Source: Unio delphinus
Taxonomy: Eukaryota > Mollusca > Bivalvia > Unionida > Unionidae
Direction of reading: 5' to 3'
DNA: 64,000 bases
NCBI GenBank assembly: GCA_029339505.1
Contig: JAQISU010000192.1
Location: forward strand, 758,001-822,000
Shown in pieces: positions 31,475-40,472 of this stretch. The position numbers and the translations under genes are program-made. Below the pieces are notes generated by a model, which did not search any database, was not told the DNA's origin, and saw nothing but the letters and a program-made list of their open reading frames with translations. How positions within the stretch are numbered: position 1 is the stretch's first letter; every line of letters begins with the position of its first letter.

Positions 31475-31477
31475 AAT

Positions 31478-32434
31478 ATGGAATCTATTTATTATTCTCC
31501 GAGAGGATACTGGAGAGGTTACGCAGCAATTAATAAACTCGCTAGTGCATCAAAGGTGAAAAAAACTACAGCGGCAAACTGGTTATCTAAACAGGCAATA
31601 TGGCAAATTTATCTACCAGCGCCTAAACAAATTAACTATTCGCATTTTGATGTTACAACACCTAATGAAGTTCATCAAGCTGATATACTATTTCTGCCGC
31701 ATGACAACGGTTACAAATACGCGTTAACGTTAGTTGATATTGCAAGTCGATACAAAGAAGCAGAACCGTTAAAAACAAAATCATCTACTGAAGTAGCTTC
31801 TGCATTTGAGAGGATTTATCGACGAGGTCCTCTGCGCTGGCCAAATCTGTTACAAGTTGATCCTGGCAAGGAATTTCAAGGTGTTGTTACATCTACGATG
31901 AAACATCATAATGTCGCCATCAGACGAGGACACACTGCGCTACATCGCGATCAGGCAATTGTTGAACGGTTTAATAAAACCCTTGCTGAGCGGTTATTCG
32001 GATATCAATACGCAAAAGAATTCATCCAGGATAAACGATCCCGTGAATGGGTCAAGAGATTACCAGCTGTGATTACCGCAATCAATAATGAGATTACTAG
32101 AACAATTAATATGAAACCTGTCAACGCTATTAAGAAGGCGTCTATCAAAATGGAAATCCAAGGAATTTCACAAAAAGATTTCAAAGAACCAATTCTTGGT
32201 AGTAATGTCATTGTAAGGTACTTATACGAACCAGGAGAGCTTGAGGGTGGTAAAAAAAGAGCTACTGATCCTATTTGGAGTGTCACTACGCATAATATAT
32301 CCGGTATAACACGATCTACGGGTAGACCTCCAGTCTATAAACTGGATTCAACTGCTCCTCAGCGGGGTTTTACACGCGAACAATTACAAGTGATTCCCGA
32401 GGATACTCAATTACCACCGCGTGGTCTTAACTAG
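31478..32434 (+). CDS. DDE integrase (inner)
   Basis: 318 residues, retroviral-type integrase of the Polinton class. Catalytic residues are D69 (HQADILF), D128 (QVDPGKEFQG) and E163 (AIVERFN), giving D-x34-E between the last two. The C-terminal part (ILGSNVIVRYLYEPGELEGG) looks like the beta-rich integrase C-terminal domain. It would cut and join the TIR ends, producing the 5-bp duplications seen here. Intact, while the outer copy has two frameshifts. Its end overlaps the convergent polymerase gene by 8 bp. Confidence 0.93.
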   Translation: MESIYYSPRGYWRGYAAINKLASASKVKKTTAANWLSKQAIWQIYLPAPKQINYSHFDVTTPNEVHQADILFLPHDNGYKYALTLVDIASRYKEAEPLKTKSSTEVASAFERIYRRGPLRWPNLLQVDPGKEFQGVVTSTMKHHNVAIRRGHTALHRDQAIVERFNKTLAERLFGYQYAKEFIQDKRSREWVKRLPAVITAINNEITRTINMKPVNAIKKASIKMEIQGISQKDFKEPILGSNVIVRYLYEPGELEGGKKRATDPIWSVTTHNISGITRSTGRPPVYKLDSTAPQRGFTREQLQVIPEDTQLPPRGLN

Positions 32435-35400
32435 CACCTAAGGTGCTGTCACCCCGGCGTCTATTACACTCAAGACAGGTCAACATCACATTGTTTCTGA
32501 CATGACCGAGATTGTTATCTTTTCTATCTACGGTAAATTGGCGAGGATCTTTATCCGACCAATTCCAACTCATTATACAATTACAACTCGCGCAGTGATT
32601 GTTCTGTTGTTGCTTTAGTGTCTTAATTAATTCAGCATCAATGTCAAATTCTCTTTTATTTTTTTTATCCTGTTGTTTATAACCAGAGAGTTTTTTTCTG
32701 ATTATATTATCATCGGTGTGTATATTACTTATTGTATTGTCATTATCATTAACCACAATTCTTCGAAGTTGGTTTATTCGCCGTACTCTGGATACTGCGA
32801 GATAAACTAAATTTGACCACTCAATATGATTATCTACTATCCAAAGAGTTGTATCGGATATAGTCAATCCCTGTGAAGAGTGTATTGTTGCTGCATAACC
32901 TAACGTCCATGGGGATTTATCAGCACCTAATGCATCTTTAACGACGCTGATATCAACCAGCATAATATCATTTAATACTAAATTCTGCTTTTGTTGTTGT
33001 CCAGGAATGTCAACGTCGATATTCTGCTTTCGTGTATCCTTAGGTCTATAACAGAGTGGTACTGGAAGCGTTGCAAATTTTTCTTTATGTAGCGCAAACA
33101 ACTTCATCTGAAGTGCGTCTCTGACTATTTTTCTACTCGCGATTATTAAATCATTTGGCTTCCACATTTCCCAAAAATCATTCATGGGAGTTTCTGAAAT
33201 TATTTCACGCGCTATTTCACATTGGATTTTATCCGGTTGTAATCTAATTAGCGCTTTGAATTCTCGTAATTGTTCATCAAGTGATCTATGGTCGGTATTA
33301 ATCTCTTCATAATAATCTACAAATCCTTTTAACCATTCATGTGGAGATCCACCAACAAATGGTTGTGGTTGGCCGTGATCCCCGCACATGACGACTTTTG
33401 TATTTTTCAATAACAACCATTCAAGAAATATCTGTAATACTGTCAATGATACCGTGCATATTTCATCCCAGATTATTATTTCAGGAATAAATTTATCGCC
33501 CATTCGATCAGGAGTCCATGTATCGCCTTTCCATCGAAAGAAGCTGTGATAAGTACAGGCTTTTACCCCCCGCGCTATCATCTCTCTGGCGAGTCTGTGA
33601 GTTGGTGTTAACACAATCATGTTAGAAACACTTGTGTTTCTATTACGAAATAATTCGATTGCACGAGTTGTCTTTCCTGATCCACCACAGCCGTTTAAAT
33701 AAACTGTCTTGTATCTACAAATCGGATCTGATACGGGCGGTGAAGTAGAAAATTCTGATTGAATCTCTGAGATATTATGGTTACTTTTCAAGTATTTATC
33801 ATCCATAGCAACGTCTGCGGATTTACAATACTCATGTAATGTTTCTTTTTTAAACCTCCAATTTCCCCACGCTTCCTTAGGATCTGTGAATTTAGCTACA
33901 TCTGATTTGTATTTCTCATGGATATACATCGAATCAGTAGCTACTCTAACCGCGGTATTAGGAAATCTATTTATCATCGAGAATAGATTAATACAAGAAT
34001 ATGCTAGCATAGAACTTCTCAATTGTGTGTATTGACAACTTTTTCCATCACAGTAGGTAACAACCGTACCTAATTTCTTACCATTTCGAAGGACATCATC
34101 TACCCAAACATTATTAGTTCCGCTCGCAGATTTGTAAGCTTCCTCATCTAATTCCCCTGATAGAAAAGCATTCTTACGGGTTACAAATTTCCCTTTTTTT
34201 ATTAAATCAGATATTATGAAATTGTATTCTTCATCGTCTATGATTAATCTCGAAGAGTATTTTGCATTATCAAATCTTCCACCTTGAGTGAATTTACCGA
34301 TTATTTTTCGTCCGAGATCTTTAGCCTCTCTATTACTACCTTCGAATAATTTCTTAGACCAATCTATGATTTGTTCCTCGCTGAAATTCTTCGAATTTCC
34401 ATCTAGAAATTGTTTTCGTTGTTCGTTAATTATTTTTTCGAGATCGGGTTTTGGTAACCAAACATCTTTCTGAGCGTTATAACAAATAATCGCTTCACTG
34501 ACAATTAACAATATTAGCATACCACAATCGATCATATATCGCAATAGCACTATTGGCATCCACGCTTTTTCATACATATGTCTACCAAGCCAAAGATAAC
34601 TACACGGATGTAACCCTGTAGCTAATTCGAATGATATCACACGAGCGAACCCGGTTAAATCAAAATCAGGCAATGGACCATTAATCGCAACACGAGTCAT
34701 TTCATGTGTGGGATGTCCAAATCGTTTAAAATATTCAGAGCATTCTCCATACCCGAGAAAACTTCCAGGATAACACGCGGATATATCAATTGAAATCATA
34801 CCATCACGTGAGTATTTCGTATTCCACAATCCTCCATGACCAAATTCGACGCAACTCAACTTCACGTCCTCCAGAAAATCACTTCGTGTTGGGCGCCATG
34901 AATTCTTTTCTCGTGCGAAGTGAGCTACCACTGATGGAATAGTAAAACTATCCGTAAGTAGTTTTTCTGTAGAAATGCTAGTGTTTCCTTCTAAATACTC
35001 ATTAGCGATTTTTCTCATTCTAGTATCTAATTCTTCAGTTCGATATAATTCACCATTTGGTTTTACAAACTGATCAAATCCTATTTCCGGATCCTCATTA
35101 CTCCTGAGTAACCATACTGACACAGGGTCGTCTTTGGTTAATGTGTGAATAGCATCAAATAATTTCTCTTCATAGAAATCATCTGAAAATTCTTTAGGGA
35201 TATATCGAACAGTTCTTTCTCGTGGAAATATATTTACCGCGGGTGTCCACGCGTGTTTGTTATGATCAATAATTTCAATTGGAGCTCCTCGCGATTGATA
35301 TTTCGGTTCGTATAATACTTCTCCGGTTATTGTCGCTACCGATATTGGAAATTTTAATAATGCTTCTAATTTAGCTATATCGGAAATCGTTGCTCCATGT

Positions 35401-36062
35401 TGATTCACTGTTAGTTCCCATTCGGTTATTTTTTTTCTTCGTAGATCAGTTAATTTGTTTCCCCGGGATGCATTTGTAAAGTGTTCTATTAACCGTGTTG
35501 CTACACAATTAAGTGGCAAAGCCATTGCCGATGAAAACATCGGAGCTAGTTTTGCAATACTTGGATTATTATTTATTGGATATAACCCATACACAACTGC
35601 TGTTACAGGGTAAGATTTCTCATAGTATGGTTTGTCAATTCCAGTTAGAATTCCTGGTTTGGAATCTCTACTCACAATAACAGTTTTTTTATCCTTAAGG
35701 ATTGGGTCAAATTTATCTCTGATAATCCATTCACCTTCCTCTTCGATAATGAATTTTATTCTAAAAAAATACCTCCGTAGAAATTGCTTTGCAATTTCAC
35801 CAAGGTGTGAAAGTATCACAGCTGCTCTTATATCATTCATAGTAGCATCAATTATGGGTATATTGACATCTTCATCAATAATTCGAAATGTCGACCACGT
35901 ATGAGATGCTCCATCACGCTTAAACTCATTAAAACAGTCGCTGATTTTACTCAATAGTGGTTTATCATCTACTAGACTTTTAGGTATATCAGAGATTCTA
36001 TCGAGATTAAATCTAACATTTTTCCAAGGCTTAATTTTCGATAATCTCTTGAACTCCTTCAT
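32427..36062 (-). CDS. DNA polymerase B-SF1 helicase-HNH fusion (inner)
   Basis: 1,211 residues from the MKEFKRL start conserved in the outer copy; an upstream in-frame ATG at 36,113 would overlap the neighbour. Residues about 1-750 are a family B polymerase of the protein-primed type: motif A SIDISACYPGSF (about 420), motif B GKFTQGGR (about 590), motif C VATDSMYI (about 707), where the usual first Asp of DTD is Ala. About 780-1,130 is an SF1 RecD/Pif1-like helicase: GCGGSGKTT, TPTHRLA, IIWDEIC, MCGDHGQ, TIHSSQG, YLAVSRVR. About 1,150-1,205 is an HNH-type zinc nuclease fold: HCASCNC, DRKDNN, CLECNRR. Replication of the element by one multi-domain protein is inferred. Compared with the outer gene it has several short in-frame insertions at palindromes. 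Confidence 0.92.
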   Translation of the reverse strand: MKEFKRLSKIKPWKNVRFNLDRISDIPKSLVDDKPLLSKISDCFNEFKRDGASHTWSTFRIIDEDVNIPIIDATMNDIRAAVILSHLGEIAKQFLRRYFFRIKFIIEEEGEWIIRDKFDPILKDKKTVIVSRDSKPGILTGIDKPYYEKSYPVTAVVYGLYPINNNPSIAKLAPMFSSAMALPLNCVATRLIEHFTNASRGNKLTDLRRKKITEWELTVNQHGATISDIAKLEALLKFPISVATITGEVLYEPKYQSRGAPIEIIDHNKHAWTPAVNIFPRERTVRYIPKEFSDDFYEEKLFDAIHTLTKDDPVSVWLLRSNEDPEIGFDQFVKPNGELYRTEELDTRMRKIANEYLEGNTSISTEKLLTDSFTIPSVVAHFAREKNSWRPTRSDFLEDVKLSCVEFGHGGLWNTKYSRDGMISIDISACYPGSFLGYGECSEYFKRFGHPTHEMTRVAINGPLPDFDLTGFARVISFELATGLHPCSYLWLGRHMYEKAWMPIVLLRYMIDCGMLILLIVSEAIICYNAQKDVWLPKPDLEKIINEQRKQFLDGNSKNFSEEQIIDWSKKLFEGSNREAKDLGRKIIGKFTQGGRFDNAKYSSRLIIDDEEYNFIISDLIKKGKFVTRKNAFLSGELDEEAYKSASGTNNVWVDDVLRNGKKLGTVVTYCDGKSCQYTQLRSSMLAYSCINLFSMINRFPNTAVRVATDSMYIHEKYKSDVAKFTDPKEAWGNWRFKKETLHEYCKSADVAMDDKYLKSNHNISEIQSEFSTSPPVSDPICRYKTVYLNGCGGSGKTTRAIELFRNRNTSVSNMIVLTPTHRLAREMIARGVKACTYHSFFRWKGDTWTPDRMGDKFIPEIIIWDEICTVSLTVLQIFLEWLLLKNTKVVMCGDHGQPQPFVGGSPHEWLKGFVDYYEEINTDHRSLDEQLREFKALIRLQPDKIQCEIAREIISETPMNDFWEMWKPNDLIIASRKIVRDALQMKLFALHKEKFATLPVPLCYRPKDTRKQNIDVDIPGQQQKQNLVLNDIMLVDISVVKDALGADKSPWTLGYAATIHSSQGLTISDTTLWIVDNHIEWSNLVYLAVSRVRRINQLRRIVVNDNDNTISNIHTDDNIIRKKLSGYKQQDKKNKREFDIDAELIKTLKQQQNNHCASCNCIMSWNWSDKDPRQFTVDRKDNNLGHVRNNVMLTCLECNRRRGDSTLGAS
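32433..32447. repeat. Palindrome AGCACCT-A-AGGTGCT at integrase/PolB junction
   Basis: Perfect 7-bp arms in the last codons of the inner polymerase gene, next to the integrase stop. Absent from the outer copy. Confidence 0.85.
33625..33640. repeat. Palindrome GAAACAC-TT-GTGTTTC in inner helicase
   Basis: Perfect 7-bp arms. It occupies the same codons as GAAACGCTAGCGTTTC in the outer copy, with one base changed in each arm so that pairing is kept. Confidence 0.9.
34383..34399. repeat. Palindrome GAAATTC-TTC-GAATTTC in inner polymerase
   Basis: Perfect 7-bp arms. It accounts for a five-residue insertion (GNSKN) relative to the outer polymerase, which lacks the palindrome. Confidence 0.92.
34972..34987. 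repeat. Imperfect palindrome GAAATGCTAGTGTTTC in inner polymerase
   Basis: CTAG-centred member with two mismatched arm positions, in a segment (GNTSIS) not present in the outer protein. Confidence 0.7.
35780..35798. repeat. Palindrome GAAATTGC-TTT-GCAATTTC in inner polymerase
   Basis: Perfect 8-bp arms. It produces most of the extra segment EIAKQFLRRY relative to the outer protein. Confidence 0.9.
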
Positions 36063-36104
36063 ATTATAATTAAAACAAGTATTTAAATAAGAAAATTTTA
36101 TATA
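36063..36104. promoter_or_regulatory. Divergent promoter region between PolB and Cys-rich gene (inner)
   Basis: 42 bp ending TTTTATATA directly at the plus-strand ATG. Conserved in length and TATATA position with the outer copy. Confidence 0.5.
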
Positions 36105-36434
36105 ATGAATCATTGCAAATGGCTTATGATTGGATCAAAGACTCCGTGTAACAAATCATGTAGAAATGAATTCTGTGGGTATCATATGCAGAGTGTGAGA
36201 AACGGTTCGGAGGGACCTCTACCATGCTTGCATTGTGGGGTAGGTGTAAGAGGCAAGTCGCAGTTATGCATTAATTGCGGGGGTAAGCGTTATAGAGAGT
36301 TAAAACGTTATTATGACAAACGAAGAATCAAAAATCCTGACGACGTCAATAGCAAAATCATAAAAACTACGGCTGATTATATAAAAAGATTTTCTAATGT
36401 TATAATTCAGCCAATTAACGAATTAGACAAATAG
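36105..36434 (+). CDS. Cys-rich putative zinc-binding protein (inner)
   Basis: 109 residues. First cluster PCNKSCRNEFCGYH, second PCLHCG...LCINCGGKRYREL, basic C-terminal half. The short form compared with the outer homologue (134 residues) comes mainly from lacking the palindrome-derived DADKVSIL repeats. No family assigned. It starts directly at a TATATA motif and is followed 15 bp later by the HNH gene. Confidence 0.72.
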   Translation: MNHCKWLMIGSKTPCNKSCRNEFCGYHMQSVRNGSEGPLPCLHCGVGVRGKSQLCINCGGKRYRELKRYYDKRRIKNPDDVNSKIIKTTADYIKRFSNVIIQPINELDK

Positions 36435-36449
36435 ATATATTATATATAA

Positions 36450-36944
36450 ATGAGCCAAGAATTTCAAAGACATCCTGTTATTAAAAATTACGAAGCTTCT
36501 CGTGATGGTATTGTCAGACACAGTAAAAATAAGAAATCTGTTGGGCGGGATAATGGTATGGGTTATTTGATATTTAATGCTGGAGGGAAAATGTATCTCA
36601 ATCACCGTTTCGTCTTCGAAGTGTATAACGAATCAATCAAAGATGGTTTTGTTATTGATCATATTGATTCCGATACTAAGAATAACAAATTGAACAACCT
36701 TCAAGTTATTTCTCAATGTGAAAACACAAAACGAGGAAGAACTGGGAAATACCCGAAAAATGCTAGATCCGTAAAGTCAATGGACACTGACAACAAGGAG
36801 ATAGTATTTCAATCAATGTCAGAAGCTGGTAGGTATTTCGATATTTTCCCCTCCTCGGTACAAAAAGTAGCAGAAGGAATTTATAAGACCGCTTTTTCAA
36901 AGCGTTTTAAAAACAAAATTCAGTTTTCTTATGTAGGGAGATAA
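36450..36944 (+). CDS. Free-standing HNH endonuclease (inner)
   Basis: 164 residues with the NUMOD4-like NYEASRDGIVRH, the HNH_3 core LNHRFVFEVYN and VIDHIDSDTKNNKLNNLQ, then a C-terminal SMSEAGRYFDIFPSSVQKVAEG helix-turn-helix repeat. The homologue at the same place in the outer element is also intact. The family cuts DNA to spread itself or exclude rivals; which applies here is unknown. The upstream TATATATAA lies a few bases from the ATG. Confidence 0.86.
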   Translation: MSQEFQRHPVIKNYEASRDGIVRHSKNKKSVGRDNGMGYLIFNAGGKMYLNHRFVFEVYNESIKDGFVIDHIDSDTKNNKLNNLQVISQCENTKRGRTGKYPKNARSVKSMDTDNKEIVFQSMSEAGRYFDIFPSSVQKVAEGIYKTAFSKRFKNKIQFSYVGR

Positions 36945-36966
36945 CTCCGTTAGGTATAACGCGTGT

Positions 36967-36983
36967 GAAATCCGTAGGATTTC
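36967..36983. repeat. Palindrome GAAATCC-GTA-GGATTTC
   Basis: Perfect 7-bp arms with a 3-nt centre, 22 bp after the HNH gene stop. Confidence 0.9.
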
Positions 36984-37436
36984 CACCAATGACAGAGTTA
37001 CGGATCTTAAACACGGAAACGCTAGTGTTGGAAAATCTTCGATTTTTCATTGGCTGTTATAATTAAATAAATCTGAACAAAACATAATCAATTTTGTCTT
37101 TTTTCAAGTATTAACAGAACTGTTTTATAAACACGTCGTATTTAAACATTTTTTTTAGTGTCTATTTCAAGTATTATGCGTGTTTTCAACATTGTCAGTG
37201 ATCGCTAATAAACAAACAAATAATTACAATCACTACACCTATTTTATATCACCTCGTCGTAATGAGTGTATATATACAAATTCGTTCTTATTATAATTGG
37301 GCATTTAGCCGAAATTCAAGTGTAAACAAAACCACACCGTCACACGTGGTATGAACGTTATTATTGACATTCAAAACCAAAGTTTCGATTTTGCGGTTTT
37401 GTTTACACTTGAATGTAGAATAGCCCGCGTCATCCA

Positions 37437-37675
37437 TTGTCATTGAAATCAATTCATTGTATATACCATTGTCATTGTTCACCTATAATCTATTGTTGTA
37501 CCGTCGTCATTGTCATTGAAATCAATTCATTCATTGTTCACCTATAATCTATTGTTGTACCGTCGTCATTGTCATTGAAATCAATTCATTCATTGTTCAC
37601 CTATAATCTATTGTTGTACCGTCGCATTGTCATTGAAATCAATTCATTCATTGTTCACCTATAATCTATTGTTAT
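37437..37675. repeat. 59-bp minisatellite, about four copies
   Basis: The CACCTATAATCTATTGTT marker recurs at 37,480, 37,539, 37,598 and 37,656. Units are nearly identical apart from one 1-bp deletion. Absent from the outer element. Confidence 0.9.
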
Positions 37676-37938
37676 GTGTTTGTCGGTTGTAACCGTTGAG
37701 CGCTGCTTGATGTATAAAACACCAAGGGGGTTTAAAACGGTGAATGTGCCGTCGTCATTCATTATATATAATCATAATCACCTATAATCGCATTAAGCTT
37801 CTGGGTATACTAAGATGATCAACACCTTAGTGTATCCAGAATTCATTTTGAAAATACTTTGCATTTTTAATTCTAAAGAATTTTCATACTTTGTATTTGA
37901 AATACTTTGCATTTAAACAAATATATTTTTATATATAT

Positions 37939-38307
37939 ATGAATCTTGAAAATCTCAAATTGATTATTATTGAAATCAACAAGTTGAAGGATGAAAATGT
38001 AAAATTATGTTCAGGTTTGGATTGTGATCAAATTATGACCAATTTCGAGGATATACAATTTGCAGAACAGACAGGAAAATATGTCCTATCTAAGAAATAT
38101 TTTTTAATTAAGAATATCCAAAAGCTTATACGTGAGAGCTTAGTAAATACTGAAGATGTTAATGTCTTCGTACCATTATGTAGCATCGTTGAACGTGTAC
38201 GTAAGCAATTAGGATTAGAATATGAACAAAAGAGACTTATTAATTGTAAAGTGAGACAATTAAAAATGTTAATGGAAAACTCTGAAGGTGATGAACCCCA
38301 CGCGTAG
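37939..38307 (+). CDS. Conserved Maverick protein of unknown function (inner)
   Basis: 122 residues, start at the ATG that follows a TATATATAT run and matches the outer homologue; an in-frame ATG at 37,891 lies in low-complexity sequence. Conserved with the outer protein in GLDCDQIMTNFEDI, LSKKYFLIKNIQ and VPLCSIVERVRKQLG. Predicted largely helical. No known family recognised. Confidence 0.7.
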   Translation: MNLENLKLIIIEINKLKDENVKLCSGLDCDQIMTNFEDIQFAEQTGKYVLSKKYFLIKNIQKLIRESLVNTEDVNVFVPLCSIVERVRKQLGLEYEQKRLINCKVRQLKMLMENSEGDEPHA

Positions 38308-38441
38308 AGAGCCTCCTTTGTTTGTATAACCAGTACGGTATGAGGAAGTAAAATTATGTGTGTAAGGGGGAAGTATTAAAATGATTTGCATTTTTTAGTT
38401 AGTGATTTGCATTTCTAAAATGCTTTGGATTTTTTAATTAA

Positions 38442-38458
38442 AAATTGCAAAGCAATTT
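38442..38458. repeat. Palindrome AAATTGC-AAA-GCAATTT
   Basis: Perfect 7-bp arms in the leader of the 380-residue protein gene. Confidence 0.88.
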
Positions 38459-38482
38459 GACAATAGTAATACTCTTTTAATA

Positions 38483-39625
38483 ATGGTAGGAGAATCATTA
38501 ACAACGAGATTAGCTAGAGAAAGACTTGAAGCTCTTAAGAAAATATTACCCCTTCGTGATAGAATCCGTGAAAAACTTCAACAACGGCAATTATTTCAGA
38601 CTGACTTCACAGAGGATACAGAACAACTCTTCAAACCTATTGTTAGTGCAACTGAGGGTGTGAAAACAGCAATCTCTAAACAAGAAAGCACGCAAAAAGA
38701 GTCCTTTCTCCCTGTGTTAGAGAAAATATCAAAACGAACTAAACAAACAAAAAAATCATTAAAAACACTTCCTGCTGGTTTTGTAGATGCTATAGAACAA
38801 CGAGAACAAGAACGAAAACAACAACGAGAACTTCAGGAAGAAATTGAACGATTAGGTGATGTTGATATTTCCTCACTAGAAACGCAAGCATTTCCACCTG
38901 AAGAAGAAGAAGAAGAAGAAGAAGAAGAGGGAACTGTTTCAAAAGAGGGTTATCCTCCTGAAAATATATTTACAGTTGATGCGTTAAATACAATCAGAAA
39001 TATCCCAACACTTGCTGAATTAGCTAAATTTACCAAAGACAACGTTAAAAAAGCGAAGAGAGTTAAGTATTTAAGAGACGACACAGCTAAGGATTTTGTA
39101 AAGGGTTCAGAAGTTTGGGCAAATAAGGTGTTTTTAGCAAACAAGAGGAAAAAAAAAATCACAAAAGAAATAAAATCTGATTATGACCAATTTCTAGCTA
39201 TGGTAAAGGGGGTCACAGTAGCACCACCAGCATACACAGCAGACCCAATCCCTGATGAAATACAAATAATGGCAGAGGCTGATTCCCAGAGTAAAACTCC
39301 AGAGTTGAAAACTCCAGAGTTGAAAACTCTGAAGGGTGCAACTGGTACAACTAAAAAAAAGGGTAGTGGTTTAGTTGGTAAAAATCCTATAGATTTTCAC
39401 GCTAGTGTAACATGTCCTGGTAATATTCTCGGTGATATATCCCGATTAGAAGTACTTGTAGGAGGAAAACGAGCCGGGAATAACTCACTGGAAATAATCA
39501 ATGAAGCAGCTGATATCTGTAGGAGATTATTTCAAGGTGGTATCATGGATATTGCAACATATAGAGATTTCATTGAGGAGTTAGCCGAAAATTCTTCGAA
39601 TTTCTACGGTTATCATAGCGATTAG
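38483..39625 (+). CDS. Unknown structural-region protein (inner, intact)
   Basis: 380 residues. The N-terminus (TTRLARERLEALKK) and a Gln/Glu-rich coiled-coil-like middle are followed by a poly-Glu run from GAA repeats near 38,900. The best-conserved part is C-terminal: CPGNILGDISRLEVLVGG then NEAADICRRLFQGGIMD. LVGG-K fits an (M/I/L)xGG-x adenain-type cleavage site and is conserved as LVGG-F in the outer copy. PELKT is repeated twice. The palindrome GAAATTC-like at 39,587-39,604 adds ENSSNFY near the end. Probably a virion protein; no family assigned. Confidence 0.72.
   Translation: MVGESLTTRLARERLEALKKILPLRDRIREKLQQRQLFQTDFTEDTEQLFKPIVSATEGVKTAISKQESTQKESFLPVLEKISKRTKQTKKSLKTLPAGFVDAIEQREQERKQQRELQEEIERLGDVDISSLETQAFPPEEEEEEEEEEGTVSKEGYPPENIFTVDALNTIRNIPTLAELAKFTKDNVKKAKRVKYLRDDTAKDFVKGSEVWANKVFLANKRKKKITKEIKSDYDQFLAMVKGVTVAPPAYTADPIPDEIQIMAEADSQSKTPELKTPELKTLKGATGTTKKKGSGLVGKNPIDFHASVTCPGNILGDISRLEVLVGGKRAGNNSLEIINEAADICRRLFQGGIMDIATYRDFIEELAENSSNFYGYHSD
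39587..39604. repeat. Palindrome around AAATTC-TTC-GAATTT in protein C-terminus
   Basis: In-frame 18-bp insertion. The inner protein has six extra residues here relative to the outer protein, which goes directly from ELA to GYHSD. Confidence 0.9.
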
Positions 39626-39658
39626 ATAATTGGAAATGTTAGCATTTCTATATAGAGA

Positions 39659-40162
39659 ATGATCATACACTACAACCATGATAAACCAACTAACGTCTAC
39701 GTGGTAAACTCACGATTACCAAAATACCGAGTATACTATGGAGATGGTCTCGGTAATACTATAATGGGATTATTTTCAAGAATGGCTCCAAAAGTGGCTC
39801 CGTTTGCAAAACAGGCAGCAATGAAAGCAATTGATGTTATCCGAGATAAGGGTATTAACACTGTTGGTGATCTTGCTAGTAAGGCGTTTTCAGCCGCTCG
39901 GGATAAACTAACAGCGCTAGTTCGACGACGAAATTTTTCAAAACCTGGAAATGCTAGCATTAGAAACACTAGTGTTTCTGGAATGACTTCACTGCCATCT
40001 ACTGCAGTAATGCCTACACAGGTTAGTAAAATAATAAATAACGCCGTGGATAAAAAACTACAGTCGTTAATGACTAACGCCCAGGATAATATAACAGCAA
40101 ATATGATAGCCGGAAGTGGGCTTTCGGGAAGTGGTTTTAAGAAGATTCGCCGGAAACGTTAG
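39659..40162 (+). CDS. Small basic core-like virion protein (inner)
   Basis: 167 residues. The conserved N-terminus VYVVNSR and YYGDGLGNTI leads into GLFSRMAPKV, a KAIDVIRDKG helix and a strongly basic stretch; the end is Gly/Arg/Lys-rich. MIAGS-G and LSGS-G near the end fit adenain-type cleavage motifs, the first conserved in the outer copy. The pattern recalls small basic core proteins of adenovirus-like viruses, an inference. Two palindromes (39,948-39,979) insert GNASIRNTSVSG, absent from the outer homologue. Confidence 0.65.
   Translation: MIIHYNHDKPTNVYVVNSRLPKYRVYYGDGLGNTIMGLFSRMAPKVAPFAKQAAMKAIDVIRDKGINTVGDLASKAFSAARDKLTALVRRRNFSKPGNASIRNTSVSGMTSLPSTAVMPTQVSKIINNAVDKKLQSLMTNAQDNITANMIAGSGLSGSGFKKIRRKR
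39948..39979. repeat. Tandem palindromes AAATGCTAGCATT and AGAAACACTAGTGTTTCT, in frame
   Basis: The second is a perfect 18-bp palindrome at 39,962-39,979. Together they insert about 12 residues in the basic protein. Confidence 0.93.
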
Positions 40163-40205
40163 AAATATTTATTTGAACAGGATTTCCAATTATGATAGTT
40201 ATTGT

Positions 40206-40223
40206 AGAAACACTAGTGTTTCT
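40206..40223. repeat. Palindrome AGAAACACTAGTGTTTCT
   Basis: Perfect 18 bp, repeated at 40,308. It is overlapped by CTAATGCTAGCATTAG (40,222-40,237). Confidence 0.93.
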
Positions 40224-40250
40224 AATGCTAGCATTAGAAATATTTGTGTC

Positions 40251-40268
40251 AGAATCACTTGTGATTCT
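40251..40268. repeat. Palindrome AGAATCAC-TT-GTGATTCT
   Basis: Perfect 8-bp arms. A second full copy lies near 40,382, and a half copy lies between. Confidence 0.92.
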
Positions 40269-40472
40269 ATTTATTTGAATAGGATGCTCAGTTGTTATGG
40301 TTATTGTAGAAACACTAGTGTTTCTAATGCTAGCATTAGAAATATTTGTGTCAGAATCACTTGTATCAGAAACATTAATATCAGAATCACTTGTGATTCT
40401 ACTAACGCTATCTTCATTATCAGATATTTTCATCATTATTATTAAAATACACCCAACTAAATAATTAGTTTA

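Larger units (their letters stand above)
36945..37938. repeat. Inner-specific intergenic block with palindromes, inverted repeats and a minisatellite
   Basis: About 1 kb where the outer element has 44 bp. It holds GAAATCC-GTA-GGATTTC (36,967-36,983), AAAATC-TTC-GATTTT (near 37,032), and a 20-bp inverted pair starting ATTCAAGTGTAAACAAAACC near 37,316, repeated inverted near 37,393. A 59-bp tandem repeat (37,437-37,675) and a CTGGGTATACTAAG hairpin (37,801-37,839) follow, then A/T-rich repeats before the next gene. No gene seen. Confidence 0.85.

Noticed and set aside
40116..40445. Frames rich in NTSVSNASI on both strands
   Set aside because: They are made of tandem palindromes, which read similarly on both strands; no independent gene is supported.
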